Shown piece by piece: positions 11,693-22,634 of a stretch of 64,000 nucleotides of DNA. Where the stretch lies: contig NZ_FOAP01000010.1 of assembly GCF_900109545.1 (NCBI RefSeq), positions 62,001-126,000 on the forward strand, in the 5' to 3' direction. This stretch comes from Stigmatella aurantiaca. Lineage in GTDB: Bacteria; Myxococcota; Myxococcia; Myxococcales; Myxococcaceae. The notes beneath the pieces are model-generated. The model was not told where the DNA came from. It worked only from the letters and a program-made list of their open reading frames with translations, and did not search any database. A program made the translations under genes and the position numbers. Positions within the stretch are counted from its first letter, which is position 1, and each line of letters begins with the position of its first letter.

Positions 11693-12571
11693 CTAGAAGC
11701 GCCCCGCGACCGCCGCGCCCCGGGGCCCTGCCGTCACCTGGAGGGACAGCCCCTCGGGGGCCGAAGAGGTGCGCCCGTGCAGCAACAGGGGCACCGCGAG
11801 CCCGGAGGCCGTCCCCAGCGCCGCGCCCACGGCCACATCGGTCAGGTAGTGTTTGCCAGCGCCCATTCGCAGCAGGCCCACGGAGGTGGCCAGGGGCAGC
11901 CCCACCGCCCAGACCCAGGGCTGGTGCGGGTAGCCACGCAGGTGGGCCACGGTGCCTGCGGACACCACCAGCGAGAACATCATGCTGGTGTGGCCGCTGT
12001 AGAAGGAGAGGTTGTTGTCCGAGGGGTGCTCCGTGAAGGGCTTCTGGGCCTCGGGCAGAACGTGGACGAAGGGCCGCTCCCGGCCCGCGATGAACTTCGT
12101 GGCCTGGTTGAGCACCGCGCTCAGCAGGACCGACTCGACGATGATGCCCGTGTCCTGAAGGAACACGGCGCCGGAGGCCCCCGCCTGCCGGGAGAAGGCG
12201 TAGTGCGCCCCCAGCGTGCCCAGGGGCAGCAGTCCGCCCACGATGTTGCTCCAGTTGCCCGCGCGCTGGCGCTGCGCCCCGGTGGTGCCGGTGAGCCCGC
12301 GTCCCCAGCGGTCCAGCCGGTTGAGCGAGTCCGTGCCATCAGCAGCCCGGTCGCACCAACGGCACGTCGCGGGGGCCAGGTCCTCCTTGAAGAGGACTTC
12401 GCTGCCCACGAGCAGCACCGCCGCCGCGCCCATGAGGGCGCCATCCTGTTTCCAGTCGAAGCGCAGTTCGTGAAAACCGGGCGCCTGCCCGGAAGAGGGC
12501 CGGGCGTCCGGGCTCAGTGGAACCGAGGAGAGCAGGGGGACGACCGCGAGAAGGAGTTGGGCGGAAAGCAC
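11693..12571 (-). CDS. PAP2-family membrane phosphatase
   Basis: The 292-residue protein has an N-terminal signal-like helix and several membrane segments. It carries the three type-2 phosphatidic acid phosphatase motifs: KFIAGRERP (KxxxxxxRP), FYSGHTSMMF (SGH) and RMGAGKHYLTDV (RxxxxxHxxxD). It should dephosphorylate a lipid phosphate such as phosphatidic acid or undecaprenyl pyrophosphate at the membrane. A large soluble insert (residues about 60-130) precedes the catalytic part. The start is a GTG at 12571; no ATG in frame and no strong ribosome site is visible. It is divergent from the addB-like gene, only 49 bases away. Confidence 0.9.
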   Translation of the reverse strand: MLSAQLLLAVVPLLSSVPLSPDARPSSGQAPGFHELRFDWKQDGALMGAAAVLLVGSEVLFKEDLAPATCRWCDRAADGTDSLNRLDRWGRGLTGTTGAQRQRAGNWSNIVGGLLPLGTLGAHYAFSRQAGASGAVFLQDTGIIVESVLLSAVLNQATKFIAGRERPFVHVLPEAQKPFTEHPSDNNLSFYSGHTSMMFSLVVSAGTVAHLRGYPHQPWVWAVGLPLATSVGLLRMGAGKHYLTDVAVGAALGTASGLAVPLLLHGRTSSAPEGLSLQVTAGPRGAAVAGRF

Positions 12572-12620
12572 GAATGGAGCATAAGCGGGGGCCCTTCACG
12601 CGTTCTAGAATCCACTCCGA

Positions 12621-15600
12621 ATGCCCCGTCCCGGCCGCACCCTCCAGGTCTTCCCCGACGCGAACCGGCGCCAGCAAGTGCTGCGCGCGACACGCGAAAG
12701 CCACGGCTTCGTGCGGGCGGCGGGTTGTCTCACCTGGGACGAATTCGTCAACGCGCTGGGTGGCGCCAGGGCGCTGAAGCGCAGGCCGTGCCCGGCCTCG
12801 GCCGCGCGCGTGGTGATGGGCTCGCTGGCCCAGGGACTGGGCGAGACGCCCTTTGGTGCCTTCGTCCAGGAGCCCGCCTTCGCCCGCGCCGCGCTGGAGC
12901 TCGTGCTCGACATGAAGGCGGGCCGGTTGACGCCCCGGGAGCTCCAGGACGCCGCGGAGCTGCTGCCGCAGGAGCGCCGGCCCCGGCTCCGGGTGCTCGC
13001 CCGGCTGTATGACGGCTATGTCCGGCGCATGGAGGCCCTGGGGCTGGCGGACCGCGAGGACGTGCTGCGCGGCTCGCTCCAGGCGCTGAAGGCGGGCACG
13101 TGGCCCGCGGCCTGGGAGGACGTGGACACGCTCGTGCTGCACGGCCTGTACGACGTGCGGCCCTCGGGGCTGGAGCTGCTCCTGGCGCTGGCGGCGGTGT
13201 GCGAGAAGCGCCAGGTGGCCCTGCGGGTGGAGACGCCCGTGGGCGGCTCGCCCGTGGCGGACGCGGCGCTGGCGGGCCTGTTCCGGGCCTTCGAGAACCA
13301 GGGGGAGGCCCTGAGCCAGGTCGACCTCTTCAAGGCGGACCTGACCTTCGAGGCCCGGCCCCTGGCCGAGCTGGGACGCCACCTGTTCTCCGCGGGCGTG
13401 GCGCGCGGGGCGCTGGAGGCCGCGGCGGGCCCCTTGCGCATGTGGAGCGTGGGCTCGGCCCAGGACGAGGCCCGGCAGATCGCCCGGGACGTGCGCCGGC
13501 TGGTGGCCGAGGGCGTCGAACCGGCCCGGATCGCCGTGGCCTGGCGGGAGCCGGGGCCGGAGGCGCGGTGGCTGGCCGAGGCGCTGGGCGAGCTGGGCGT
13601 GCCCGTGAGGCTGCCGTATGGCGAGCCGCTCGCGCTGGCGGGCCCGGTGCGGCTGGCGTTGGACTTGCCCCTGCTGGCCGAGGATGGGTTTCCGGCCGAG
13701 CGCGTGGCGGAGCTGGTGGCGAGCCGGTACGCGCCCATCCTCTCGCGCGGCGCACCCGAGGCCCCGGCGACGCTCTTCACCCTGGCCGCGGTGCGGGACG
13801 ACCGGCTGGGTGCCTCGCGGGGCAAGGGCGCGTATGACGTGCGGCTGGAGGGGCTGGCACGCCGGATGGTGGCGGCCCACGACGAGCGGGCCCACGCCGT
13901 GCGGCTGCTCCGGGAGCGCTGCCTGCGGCTGATGGAGGAGTGCCGCCGCATCCCCGAGTCGGGCAGCGCGCTGGAGCTGCTCGGGGCGTGGTGGCAGGCC
14001 GTGCGGCAACTGGGGCTCACGGACTCGGAAGGGGAGCTGGAGCCCCTGCGGGACGACGCCCTGGGGCTGCACGGGCTGGAGGCCCGCTCCCGGGACGATG
14101 CCGCGCGCCAGGCACTGAGCCTCCGGGTGGGGGAGCTGGAGCGCACGCTGCGGACGGTGGACGGCGGCCCGAAGTTGTCCCGGCGCACCTTCGGCCGGTG
14201 GCTCCTGGACGCGATGCGGGACGTGTACCTGCCGCCCCGGGGGCCCGCCGCCGGCGCGGTGGAGGTGCTGGACATCCGCGAGCTGGCGGGCCGGACGTTC
14301 GGCCACCTGTTCCTGGCGGGCATGACGGAGGGCCGCTTCCCGGGACACGAGGCGCCCAATCCCTTGCTGGGGGACGCCGACCGGGTGGAGCTGAACAAGC
14401 ACCTGGGGCGGGAAGTTTTCCGGCTCACCGGCGGCGAGTTCGAGGATCGCGCGCCGTGGCGCCTCGCCGAGGACCGGCTGCTCTTCGCCAGCGCGCTGGT
14501 GGCGGCGGAGGAGCAGGTGAGCCTGTCCTTCCCGGCGACGGGCGTGGGCGGGCAGGAGCAGGTGCCCTCCGGGTTCCTGGAGGAGCTCCGCCGGCTCACG
14601 GGCAAGGGCTGGGAGGCGCGGGCGCTGATGGCCGTGCCCCCGCTGGATGACGTGCTCACGGAGTCCGAGCTGCGCCAGCGCGTGGCCCTGGAGACGCTGG
14701 CGTCCGCCCGGCTGCGCGTGACCGAGCCGGATGTGGCGGGGCCCTTGCTGCGCCGGCGCTTCGCGGTCGAGGCGTGGTTCGCCAGCGTGAAGGAGCTGGC
14801 GCACGTGGAGGTTGAACGCCTGCACTTCTTCAGCAACCCGGCCAACCGGGTGGGCCCCTACACGGGACACATCGCGGGCCCGGGGCTGGACGTGGCGCTG
14901 CGGGAGACGTTCCGCTTCGATGAGACCCGGCCCCTGTCGGCCTCGGCGCTGGCCCGGTTTGGAAACTGTGGCTTCCAGGGCTTCCTCACGTACGGGCTGA
15001 AGGTGGCCGAGCCGGATCAGCCGGGCGAGGAGTTCGATGCGCGCGGCCGGGGAACCTTCTGGCACCGGGTGCTGGAGGAGGTGTTTAAGCGGCTCCGGGA
15101 GCAGGGGCTGCTCGGCAAGGGCTTGGACGAAATCCCGGAGGAGGTGCTGGATGCCTCGCTGGCCAAGGCGGTGCTCTACTTCGAGCAGCGCAACCACGTG
15201 GGCCATCCGGAGCTGTGGAAGCTCGCCAAGGAGCGGGCCCGGGCCATGGCGCGGCGCATCCTCGCGGACGAGCGCCGGGGGATGCCCTTCGAGCGCTACA
15301 TGCCCGAGGAGTTCGAGCTGAAGTTCGGCCCGCAGGCCATCCGGGAGACGTGGAAGCAGGTGTCGCTCCTGGCGGGCGAGGAGGCCATCCACTTCGAGGG
15401 GAAGATCGACCGGCTGGATCTGAGCGCGGGCGACGTGGGCGTCATCGACTACAAGTCGGGGCGCCTGGACAAGCGGGAGCTGAAACAGAAGCTCCTGTCC
15501 TCGGACTTCCAGCTCCCGCTGTATCTCTACGCGGCGCGGGCCAGCGGCCACCGGGAGGCGCGCAACGCGGCCTGGTTCTCGCTCCGCACGGGGACGACGG

Positions 15601-15836
15601 TGCACCTGTCCGAGGTGGTCTCCGCCGAGGAGCTGGAGGACATGCTGGCCACGGATCCGGCCATCCGCGCCCGGCTGGCCGAGGAAGAGAAGCCCAACCT
15701 GGCGAACGCGGTGGAGCAGCTGGTGGCCACGGCCCGGAAGGGCCAGTTCGGCATGCGCCCGAAGGATTGCGGCAGCTGCGGCTACCGGGCGGTGTGCCGC
15801 ATCACCGAGCGGCGCGTGGTGGAGGAGGGCGTTTGA
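12621..15836 (+). CDS. AddB-like nuclease subunit with iron-sulphur-type PD-(D/E)XK domain
   Basis: The 1071-residue protein resembles the AddB side of AddAB helicase-nucleases. The N-terminal 750 residues look like a UvrD-type fold without a usable Walker A motif. The C-terminal RecB-family nuclease has H815 (GTFWHRVLEE), D930 (GKIDRLD) and D943/K945 (VIDYKSG), an intact catalytic set. Four cysteines, C783 (NCGFQGF) and C1050, C1053, C1059 (C-x2-C-x5-C), are placed like the [4Fe-4S] ligands of AddB, AdnB and Cas4. Its stop overlaps the TTG start of the helicase gene, so the two are translationally coupled. Expected role: double-strand-end resection for homologous recombination. Exact family (AddAB, AdnAB or a separate clade) is not settled. 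Confidence 0.85.
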   Translation: MPRPGRTLQVFPDANRRQQVLRATRESHGFVRAAGCLTWDEFVNALGGARALKRRPCPASAARVVMGSLAQGLGETPFGAFVQEPAFARAALELVLDMKAGRLTPRELQDAAELLPQERRPRLRVLARLYDGYVRRMEALGLADREDVLRGSLQALKAGTWPAAWEDVDTLVLHGLYDVRPSGLELLLALAAVCEKRQVALRVETPVGGSPVADAALAGLFRAFENQGEALSQVDLFKADLTFEARPLAELGRHLFSAGVARGALEAAAGPLRMWSVGSAQDEARQIARDVRRLVAEGVEPARIAVAWREPGPEARWLAEALGELGVPVRLPYGEPLALAGPVRLALDLPLLAEDGFPAERVAELVASRYAPILSRGAPEAPATLFTLAAVRDDRLGASRGKGAYDVRLEGLARRMVAAHDERAHAVRLLRERCLRLMEECRRIPESGSALELLGAWWQAVRQLGLTDSEGELEPLRDDALGLHGLEARSRDDAARQALSLRVGELERTLRTVDGGPKLSRRTFGRWLLDAMRDVYLPPRGPAAGAVEVLDIRELAGRTFGHLFLAGMTEGRFPGHEAPNPLLGDADRVELNKHLGREVFRLTGGEFEDRAPWRLAEDRLLFASALVAAEEQVSLSFPATGVGGQEQVPSGFLEELRRLTGKGWEARALMAVPPLDDVLTESELRQRVALETLASARLRVTEPDVAGPLLRRRFAVEAWFASVKELAHVEVERLHFFSNPANRVGPYTGHIAGPGLDVALRETFRFDETRPLSASALARFGNCGFQGFLTYGLKVAEPDQPGEEFDARGRGTFWHRVLEEVFKRLREQGLLGKGLDEIPEEVLDASLAKAVLYFEQRNHVGHPELWKLAKERARAMARRILADERRGMPFERYMPEEFELKFGPQAIRETWKQVSLLAGEEAIHFEGKIDRLDLSAGDVGVIDYKSGRLDKRELKQKLLSSDFQLPLYLYAARASGHREARNAAWFSLRTGTTVHLSEVVSAEELEDMLATDPAIRARLAEEEKPNLANAVEQLVATARKGQFGMRPKDCGSCGYRAVCRITERRVVEEGV

Positions 15837-18800
15837 GCACCGCGTCTTCCCTGGCCCTGGAGCAGAACCTCGCGCTGATGGCGGGCGCGGGCGCGGGCAA
15901 GACATACAGCCTGGTGACGATGGTGCTGCACCTGCTGGCGGGCGCGCGGGAAGCGGGCCCGGCGCTGCGGCCCGCGAGGCTGTGCATGTTGACCTTCACC
16001 GACAAGGCGGCGGCGGAGATGCGCTCGCGCACCCGCGCGCGCCTGGACGCGCTCGCCCAGGCGGAGGCGAAGGAGCCGGAGCTGCGCGCCTCGCTGGAGC
16101 GGCTGAGCCGCCCCTTTCCCACGCAGGACACCTGGCGGGCCCTGCGCGAGGAGCTGGGCGCGGCCACGGTGGGCACCTTCCACTCGCTTTGTGGACAGCT
16201 CCTGCGCCGCGCGCCCGCGGGCCTGGGGATTGATCCGGCCTTCGAGGTGCTCGACGAGCTGGAGGCGAGCAGCCTTGTGCAGGACGTGTGCGAGCGCGTG
16301 GTGCTGGACGCGCTGGAGAAGGGCAGCCCCGAGGTGAGCGAGCTGTGCCAGGAGCTGACCTTCTCGGGCTCCGGGTTCTCCGAGGGCCTCGTGAGCTCGC
16401 TGCGGCAGGTCTACGCCAAGCTGCGCGAGGAGGGGCTCCGGGCGGAGACCGCGCCCATCTCACGCATCGAGGAGGCCCGTGCCGCGCTGGAAGCGCTCTT
16501 CGGCGAGGGCTTGAAGCACTGTGCCTCGGCGAGGGAGCTGGATGCGAAGGGCGAGTGGCGCCTGCTGCGCGAGGCCTGCGAGCGCGCGCTGGAGGGGATG
16601 ACGCCGGAGAACTTCTCCGAAGCGGACCGGCTGCCCGCGCTCAAGGCCGCGTTCCTGGCGGATGGCCGCAACTTCGCGCGGTTGAGCAAGGGCGCGGCGA
16701 GCCCCATCCGGGCGCTGTACTGGCTCGTGTTCGGCAAGAGTGATGGCTCGGTGCTGCGGTTCGAGGACGCGTTCGCGGCTTGGCGCACGGTGCCGTTCGA
16801 GAGCACCTTCCGTGCGCTGCTCGGCCAGGTCGAGGTGCGCCACGAGACCGAGTTCTCCCGGCGCAACGTCTTCGACTTCACCGCCTTGCTGGTGAAGGCG
16901 CGGGACTTGTTGAGGGACCACCCCACCTTCCGCCGCCAGGTGCAGGAGCGGATGGGGGCGCTGCTGGTGGACGAGTTCCAGGACACTAACCGGCTCCAGC
17001 TCGATCTGGTGCTGCTGCTGTCGGAGCAACGGGACGGAGGCCCCCGGACGGTGCGTCCGGACGAGGACCTGCGCGCCGCGCTCCCGCTGGAGCCCGCGTT
17101 CCTGTGCGCGGTGGGCGACCGCAAGCAGTCCATCTACGAGTTCCGGGGCGCGGACGTCTCCGTCTTCGCGGCGCTGGCGGAGAAGATTGTCGCCGAGGGA
17201 GGCCAGAAGGGCTTTCTCCAGCACAACCGCCGCTCGGTGCCGGCGCTGCTCGACTTCTTCAACCGGGCCTTCGCGGGGGTGCTGGTGGCGGGCCAGCCCC
17301 CACGCCCGTACGAGGTGGCGTACGTCTCCGAGGAGGACGATCTGTCGCCGGTGCGCCCGGAGTTCTCCCCGGAGCCCGCGGTGGAGCGGCTGCTCATCGG
17401 AGAGGCGGAGACCGCGTCGGGCGCGCGCGAGCTGGACGCCGACGCGGTGGCCCGGCGGCTGCGCCTGCTGCTGGCGCCGGGCGCACCCCCGTGTGTGGCC
17501 CACGAGGACGGCCAGCGCCTGCGCCTCGCGCGCGGCGGCGACGTGGCCATCCTCCTGCGAACCTTCACCCACCTGGAGGTGTACCGCCAGGCGCTCATCC
17601 GCCATGGCGTGCCGCACCGGGTGCTGCGGGGACGCGGCTTCTATGGGGCCCAGGAGGTGCTGGATCTGGCCTCGTTGCTGGCGCTCCTGGCGGATCCGGA
17701 GGACGCGCTCGCGCTGGCGGCGGTGCTGCGCTCGCCCCTGGTGGGGCTGTCGGATGCCGCGCTTTTCCGGCTGTCGGGGGAGAAGGGCCTGACGCTGGCG
17801 GGCGTGGAGCAGAAGGACCTCGCCACGTGCGAGCTGGAGCCCAGCGAGCGGCTGCGGCTGGAGCGCTTCCTGACGGCGCTTCCCTCGCTGCGGCGGGAGC
17901 GGGACCGGCTGGGCGTGAAGGCCTTGCTTCAGGTGGCCATGGACGTCACGGGCTACCGCGAGGCCATGGCGGGAACCCCGTACGCGGAGCAGGCCAGCGC
18001 CAACATCGACAAACTGCTGGCGCTCGCGGGCCGGCGCGACGAGCGCGGCACGGGCGGGTGCGTGGCGTTCGCCCGGGAGCTGCGCATGCTCGTCGAGTCG
18101 GATCCGACCGAGGCGCAAGCGGACCTGCTGGACGCGGGAGACCCGCGCGCGGTGCAACTGCTCACCATCCACCGGGCGAAGGGCCTGGAGTGGCCCATCG
18201 TCGTGGTGCCAGGGCTGGGCGGCAAGCGGCGCTCCGAGAGCGGACGGATCCACTTCGAGCGGACGCACGGCCTGGTCTTGCGGCCATGGCTGCAGGACTC
18301 CCTGGAGAGCTTCAGCTCCACCCGCTTCGAGGCGGTGAAGGACGAGCTGGATACGCGAGGGCTGGCCGAGTACCGGCGCTTGCTCTACGTGGCGCTCACG
18401 CGTGCGAGGGACCTGCTGCTGCTCTCGGGCACGGCGGAGAAGCGCGTGCCCTTGTCCTGGTGGACGATGCTCGATGGGCGCCTGGGCTCGGACGCGGCGC
18501 TGCGGGCCCGGGTGCGGGACATCGAGGTGGCGGCCCTGCCACCACCCGCGGATCCGCTGCCGCCGGGCGCGGACGAAGTCGCGGAAGCCGAGGCGCGGGT
18601 GGAGGCGGCCATCCAGCGGGTGCGCGGTGGGGCGGCCCTGGAGCCGGTGTCCGCCGTGGCCTCGGCCGAGGCGCTCCAGGACTTCATGATCTGCCCGAGG
18701 CGCTACCGCTACATCCACCAGCTCGGCTTGAGCGGCCAGCGCCCGTGGGAGCTGCCGGCGAAGCGCCGCCCCCTGTGGGTCGAGGCCGATGCCTGGGGGC

Positions 18801-19468
18801 ACGCCCCGGACGCCTCCCAGATGGGGGCCGTGCTGCTCCGGGAGCTGGACTTCCGCTGGGCCACCGCGCCCACGCCGGAGCGCCGGGCACACCTGGAGGC
18901 CCTCCTTCAGGCGTGGGGCCACCTGCCAGACGGGGAGGGGATGGAGGCGGTCCTGGCGATGACCGAGCGCTTCCTGGACACCCCCTTTGCCCGGCTCCTG
19001 GCCGCAAGCCCTCCGTCGCACCTGCACCGGGGCCTGACCTTCTCGCTGGCGTTGTCCCTGCCGGGGGCGAAGGGCCAGGTGGCCGTGGAGGGCGAGCTGG
19101 ACCTGCTCTGGGAGACGCCCGAGGGGGAGGCGTGGGTGGTGGCCTACCGGCGGGGCAAACGTCACCCCCTGGGTCCGGTGGCCTTCGCGCACGAGCTGGT
19201 GGTGCAGGGGCTGGCGGCGAAGCGCCTGGTCCAGGACGGGGTGACGGTCCGGGCCGGGGTGGCCTTCCTCGGGGAGCCCTCGCCGGAGCCGGAGTTCCTC
19301 ACCCTGCCGGGGGGGTTGACGGAGGCCGCCGAGCCGCTGGAGCAGGCGGTGCGGGCCCTGGTCCGCTCCGGCATGCAAGATGAATGGCCCAGCCGGGAAG
19401 CCGCGGCGTGTCAGGCGCTACATTGTGGCTTCGCGGAACACTGTCACCCCTCCCCCCGTGCGTGCTAA
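15833..19468 (+). CDS. AddA/RecB-like UvrD-family helicase with degenerate nuclease domain
   Basis: The 1211-residue protein is an SF1 helicase. Walker A is GAGAGKT (K23), motif Ia LTFTDKAAAEMRSR, motif II VDEFQDT (D380, E381), motif III AVGDRKQSIYEFRGAD, motif V IHRAKGLEWP and motif VI LLYVALTRARDLLLL. The C-terminal nuclease-like domain keeps four cysteines (C954, C1193, C1198, C1204) and the first acidic residue (GELDLL, D1090). The DYK catalytic pair is replaced by A1104-Y-R1106, and the upstream His is Leu, so it is probably inactive. The start is TTG 15833 inside the preceding stop (TTGA), after a strong GGAGGAGGG. The open frame upstream is only antisense-quality sequence within the previous gene. 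It pairs with the AddB-like subunit. Confidence 0.88.
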   Translation: MSTASSLALEQNLALMAGAGAGKTYSLVTMVLHLLAGAREAGPALRPARLCMLTFTDKAAAEMRSRTRARLDALAQAEAKEPELRASLERLSRPFPTQDTWRALREELGAATVGTFHSLCGQLLRRAPAGLGIDPAFEVLDELEASSLVQDVCERVVLDALEKGSPEVSELCQELTFSGSGFSEGLVSSLRQVYAKLREEGLRAETAPISRIEEARAALEALFGEGLKHCASARELDAKGEWRLLREACERALEGMTPENFSEADRLPALKAAFLADGRNFARLSKGAASPIRALYWLVFGKSDGSVLRFEDAFAAWRTVPFESTFRALLGQVEVRHETEFSRRNVFDFTALLVKARDLLRDHPTFRRQVQERMGALLVDEFQDTNRLQLDLVLLLSEQRDGGPRTVRPDEDLRAALPLEPAFLCAVGDRKQSIYEFRGADVSVFAALAEKIVAEGGQKGFLQHNRRSVPALLDFFNRAFAGVLVAGQPPRPYEVAYVSEEDDLSPVRPEFSPEPAVERLLIGEAETASGARELDADAVARRLRLLLAPGAPPCVAHEDGQRLRLARGGDVAILLRTFTHLEVYRQALIRHGVPHRVLRGRGFYGAQEVLDLASLLALLADPEDALALAAVLRSPLVGLSDAALFRLSGEKGLTLAGVEQKDLATCELEPSERLRLERFLTALPSLRRERDRLGVKALLQVAMDVTGYREAMAGTPYAEQASANIDKLLALAGRRDERGTGGCVAFARELRMLVESDPTEAQADLLDAGDPRAVQLLTIHRAKGLEWPIVVVPGLGGKRRSESGRIHFERTHGLVLRPWLQDSLESFSSTRFEAVKDELDTRGLAEYRRLLYVALTRARDLLLLSGTAEKRVPLSWWTMLDGRLGSDAALRARVRDIEVAALPPPADPLPPGADEVAEAEARVEAAIQRVRGGAALEPVSAVASAEALQDFMICPRRYRYIHQLGLSGQRPWELPAKRRPLWVEADAWGHAPDASQMGAVLLRELDFRWATAPTPERRAHLEALLQAWGHLPDGEGMEAVLAMTERFLDTPFARLLAASPPSHLHRGLTFSLALSLPGAKGQVAVEGELDLLWETPEGEAWVVAYRRGKRHPLGPVAFAHELVVQGLAAKRLVQDGVTVRAGVAFLGEPSPEPEFLTLPGGLTEAAEPLEQAVRALVRSGMQDEWPSREAAACQALHCGFAEHCHPSPRAC

Positions 19469-20791
<1,323 letters not shown>

Positions 20792-20821
20792 GGGGCGCTT
20801 CCCGTCCGCTCAGGCAAGGCC

Positions 20822-22123
20822 ATGGTGGCTCGCGGCATCCTCATCGTCCTCGTGGTGGTGCTCCTGGGGGCGGCGGCGCCCTCGGTGCCCGCTCAGGCCG
20901 CGTTCGAGCGGGGCGAGAAGGCGCTCGCGGAGAACCAGCTCGGCGAGGCGGCGGTGGCCTACCGGCAGGCGCTCACGGAGCACCCCAACTGGGCCCCGGC
21001 GCTCAACGGCCTGGGCAACACGCTCTTCAAGCAGGGCCAGGCCATCGAGGCCTCGGCCCTGTTCCGCTCTGCCACCGAGGCGGATCCGGAGTTCAAGTCC
21101 GCGTGGTTCAACCTGGGCTACGCGGCGCGCAAGGCGGGGGACTTCGCCACGGCGGTGCGGGCCTACGAGCGCTACACCCAGCTCGCGCCCGAGGATCCGG
21201 ACGGCCACTACGGGCTCGGGGAGAGCTACCGCCAGCAGGGCCAGAACGCCAAGGCCCTCGCCGCCTACGAGACGTACCTCTCCAAGGAGAAGCGCCCCAG
21301 CGAGCAGAAGTGGGTGGAGCAGGCGCGCGAACACGTGGCGGCGCTGCGGCCCCAACCCCGGACGGCGCCCACGGCCCCCGGGGCGGCGCGGGCGTCCGCG
21401 TCCCCGGGCCTCACGCCCCACCCGGGGCTGTCGCTCAGCCGGGTCCGGGACGGGGATGCGCTCCTCAAGGAGCGCCGGTACCGGGAAGCGGCCTTCGCCT
21501 TCCTCGACGCGGTCCACGCGGACGGGGGCAACGTGGAGGCGCTCTTTAAGCTGGGCAACGTCCTGGCGGTGCTGGGCTACTACGGCCAGGCCATCGAGCG
21601 GTGGAACCGCGTGGCGCAACTCACCTCGGACGAGGCCATCCGCCAGAGCGCGGTGGAGAACGTGACGCGGGCCCAGGGCCGCGTGGCGCAGCAGGGCGGC
21701 TCCCCGCAGGCCCAGGGGGTGGCGCCCGGCTTCGGGCCCGTGGCGGAGACGGCGCGGGCGCAGGGCCGCCGCTTCTACGAGCAGGGCGTTCAGCGCATCC
21801 AGGCCGAGGACTACGCGGGGGCCGTCCAGAGCCTCACCCAGGCTGTCGTCCTGGAGCCCACCCTCGCGGTGGCCTACACCGCCCGGGGCAGCGCCTACAT
21901 TGGCCTGCGCCGCTACGCGGAGGCCGCCGTGGACTACGAGTACTCGCTCCGTTTGGCCCCGGAGCTGGCCTCTCCTTTATATGGACTGGGGGAGGCCTAC
22001 CGGATGCTGGGGCGCACCCCGGAGGCCCGGGCGCACTACGAGCGGTACGCGGCCTCCACCGCCCGGGACGTCCGGCCAGAGCTCCAGTCCGAGGCCCGAC
22101 AGACCGCCGAACGCCTCCGTTGA
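20822..22123 (+). CDS. Secreted or membrane-anchored TPR-repeat protein
   Basis: The 433-residue product has an N-terminal hydrophobic signal (GILIVLVVVLLGAAAPSVPAQA). Two blocks of tetratricopeptide repeats follow, separated by an Ala/Pro-rich linker near residues 180-205. Repeats such as NWAPALNGLGNTLFKQGQAIEAS, FKSAWFNLGYAARKAGDFATAV and LASPLYGLGEAYRMLGRTPEAR show the W-LG-Y-A-F-A-P pattern. It should be a periplasmic or membrane-bound scaffold for protein contacts; no catalytic domain is seen. It lies 30 bases downstream of purA and may share its transcript. The partner is unknown. Confidence 0.85.
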   Translation: MVARGILIVLVVVLLGAAAPSVPAQAAFERGEKALAENQLGEAAVAYRQALTEHPNWAPALNGLGNTLFKQGQAIEASALFRSATEADPEFKSAWFNLGYAARKAGDFATAVRAYERYTQLAPEDPDGHYGLGESYRQQGQNAKALAAYETYLSKEKRPSEQKWVEQAREHVAALRPQPRTAPTAPGAARASASPGLTPHPGLSLSRVRDGDALLKERRYREAAFAFLDAVHADGGNVEALFKLGNVLAVLGYYGQAIERWNRVAQLTSDEAIRQSAVENVTRAQGRVAQQGGSPQAQGVAPGFGPVAETARAQGRRFYEQGVQRIQAEDYAGAVQSLTQAVVLEPTLAVAYTARGSAYIGLRRYAEAAVDYEYSLRLAPELASPLYGLGEAYRMLGRTPEARAHYERYAASTARDVRPELQSEARQTAERLR

Positions 22124-22196
22124 GGGACAAAGCAGCCGGGCGGATTTCGCGGTGGGACGGCTGGCACATGTCACCCCCGGCGCTTACTTTCCCTGT

Positions 22197-22628
22197 ATGG
22201 ACGGACGCATTTCCGAGGGTGGAGGCCGGCAGGTTTTTCGTCCACGGCGGATTCTCGCGGCCCTGATGGCGGGCGCGGGGCTCCTCTGGATCAGCGTCCT
22301 CGTCTATTTGATGAGCTTCGAGGGTGTGCCGCTGAAGACGTTCCTGGCGGCGCTCTTCTTCGTCGTCTTTTTCGCTGTCTCGCTGATGTATTACGGGCGC
22401 AGCAGCATCGTGGTGGACGAGCGCGGCATCACCTGCCGCGGCCTGGTCCGTACCCGGCGCTTCTCCTTCAAGGACATCCACAAGGTGGACGTGTTGCCGG
22501 GGCCGGTGACCGTCTACGCCATCCGGGGCCGGGGTGGGTTTGTCCACTTCACCAGCTTTTTCGTGCACCACCGGCGGCTCGCGGCGCTCCTCGTGGAGCG
22601 CGCGGGGCTCTCGGCGCAGGCGCTCTGA
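22197..22628 (+). CDS. Small membrane protein with PH-like domain
   Basis: The 143-residue product has two closely spaced membrane helices (ILAALMAGAGLLWISVLVYL and FLAALFFVVFFAVSLMYYG). A soluble stretch of about 75 residues follows, with the order SSIVVDERGITCRG, RRFSFKDIHKVDVLPG and TVYAIRGRGGFVHF. That pattern is typical of the bacterial PH-like domain behind two helices (DUF304/YdbS-like). The function of such proteins is poorly defined. ATG 22197 places helix 1 correctly; the frame is open upstream but overlaps the TPR gene. It is convergent with the FHA gene, six bases apart. Confidence 0.7.
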   Translation: MDGRISEGGGRQVFRPRRILAALMAGAGLLWISVLVYLMSFEGVPLKTFLAALFFVVFFAVSLMYYGRSSIVVDERGITCRGLVRTRRFSFKDIHKVDVLPGPVTVYAIRGRGGFVHFTSFFVHHRRLAALLVERAGLSAQAL

Positions 22629-22634
22629 GCCCGC

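Noticed and set aside
15215-15832. Upstream extension of the helicase frame
   Set aside because: Lies inside the addB-like gene and encodes Gly/Arg/Pro-rich sequence; the TTG at 15833 with GGAGGAGGG fits better.
12339-15905. Long open frame opposite the addB-like gene
   Set aside because: Mirror of a real gene, low-complexity Arg/Pro/His composition, no family motif.
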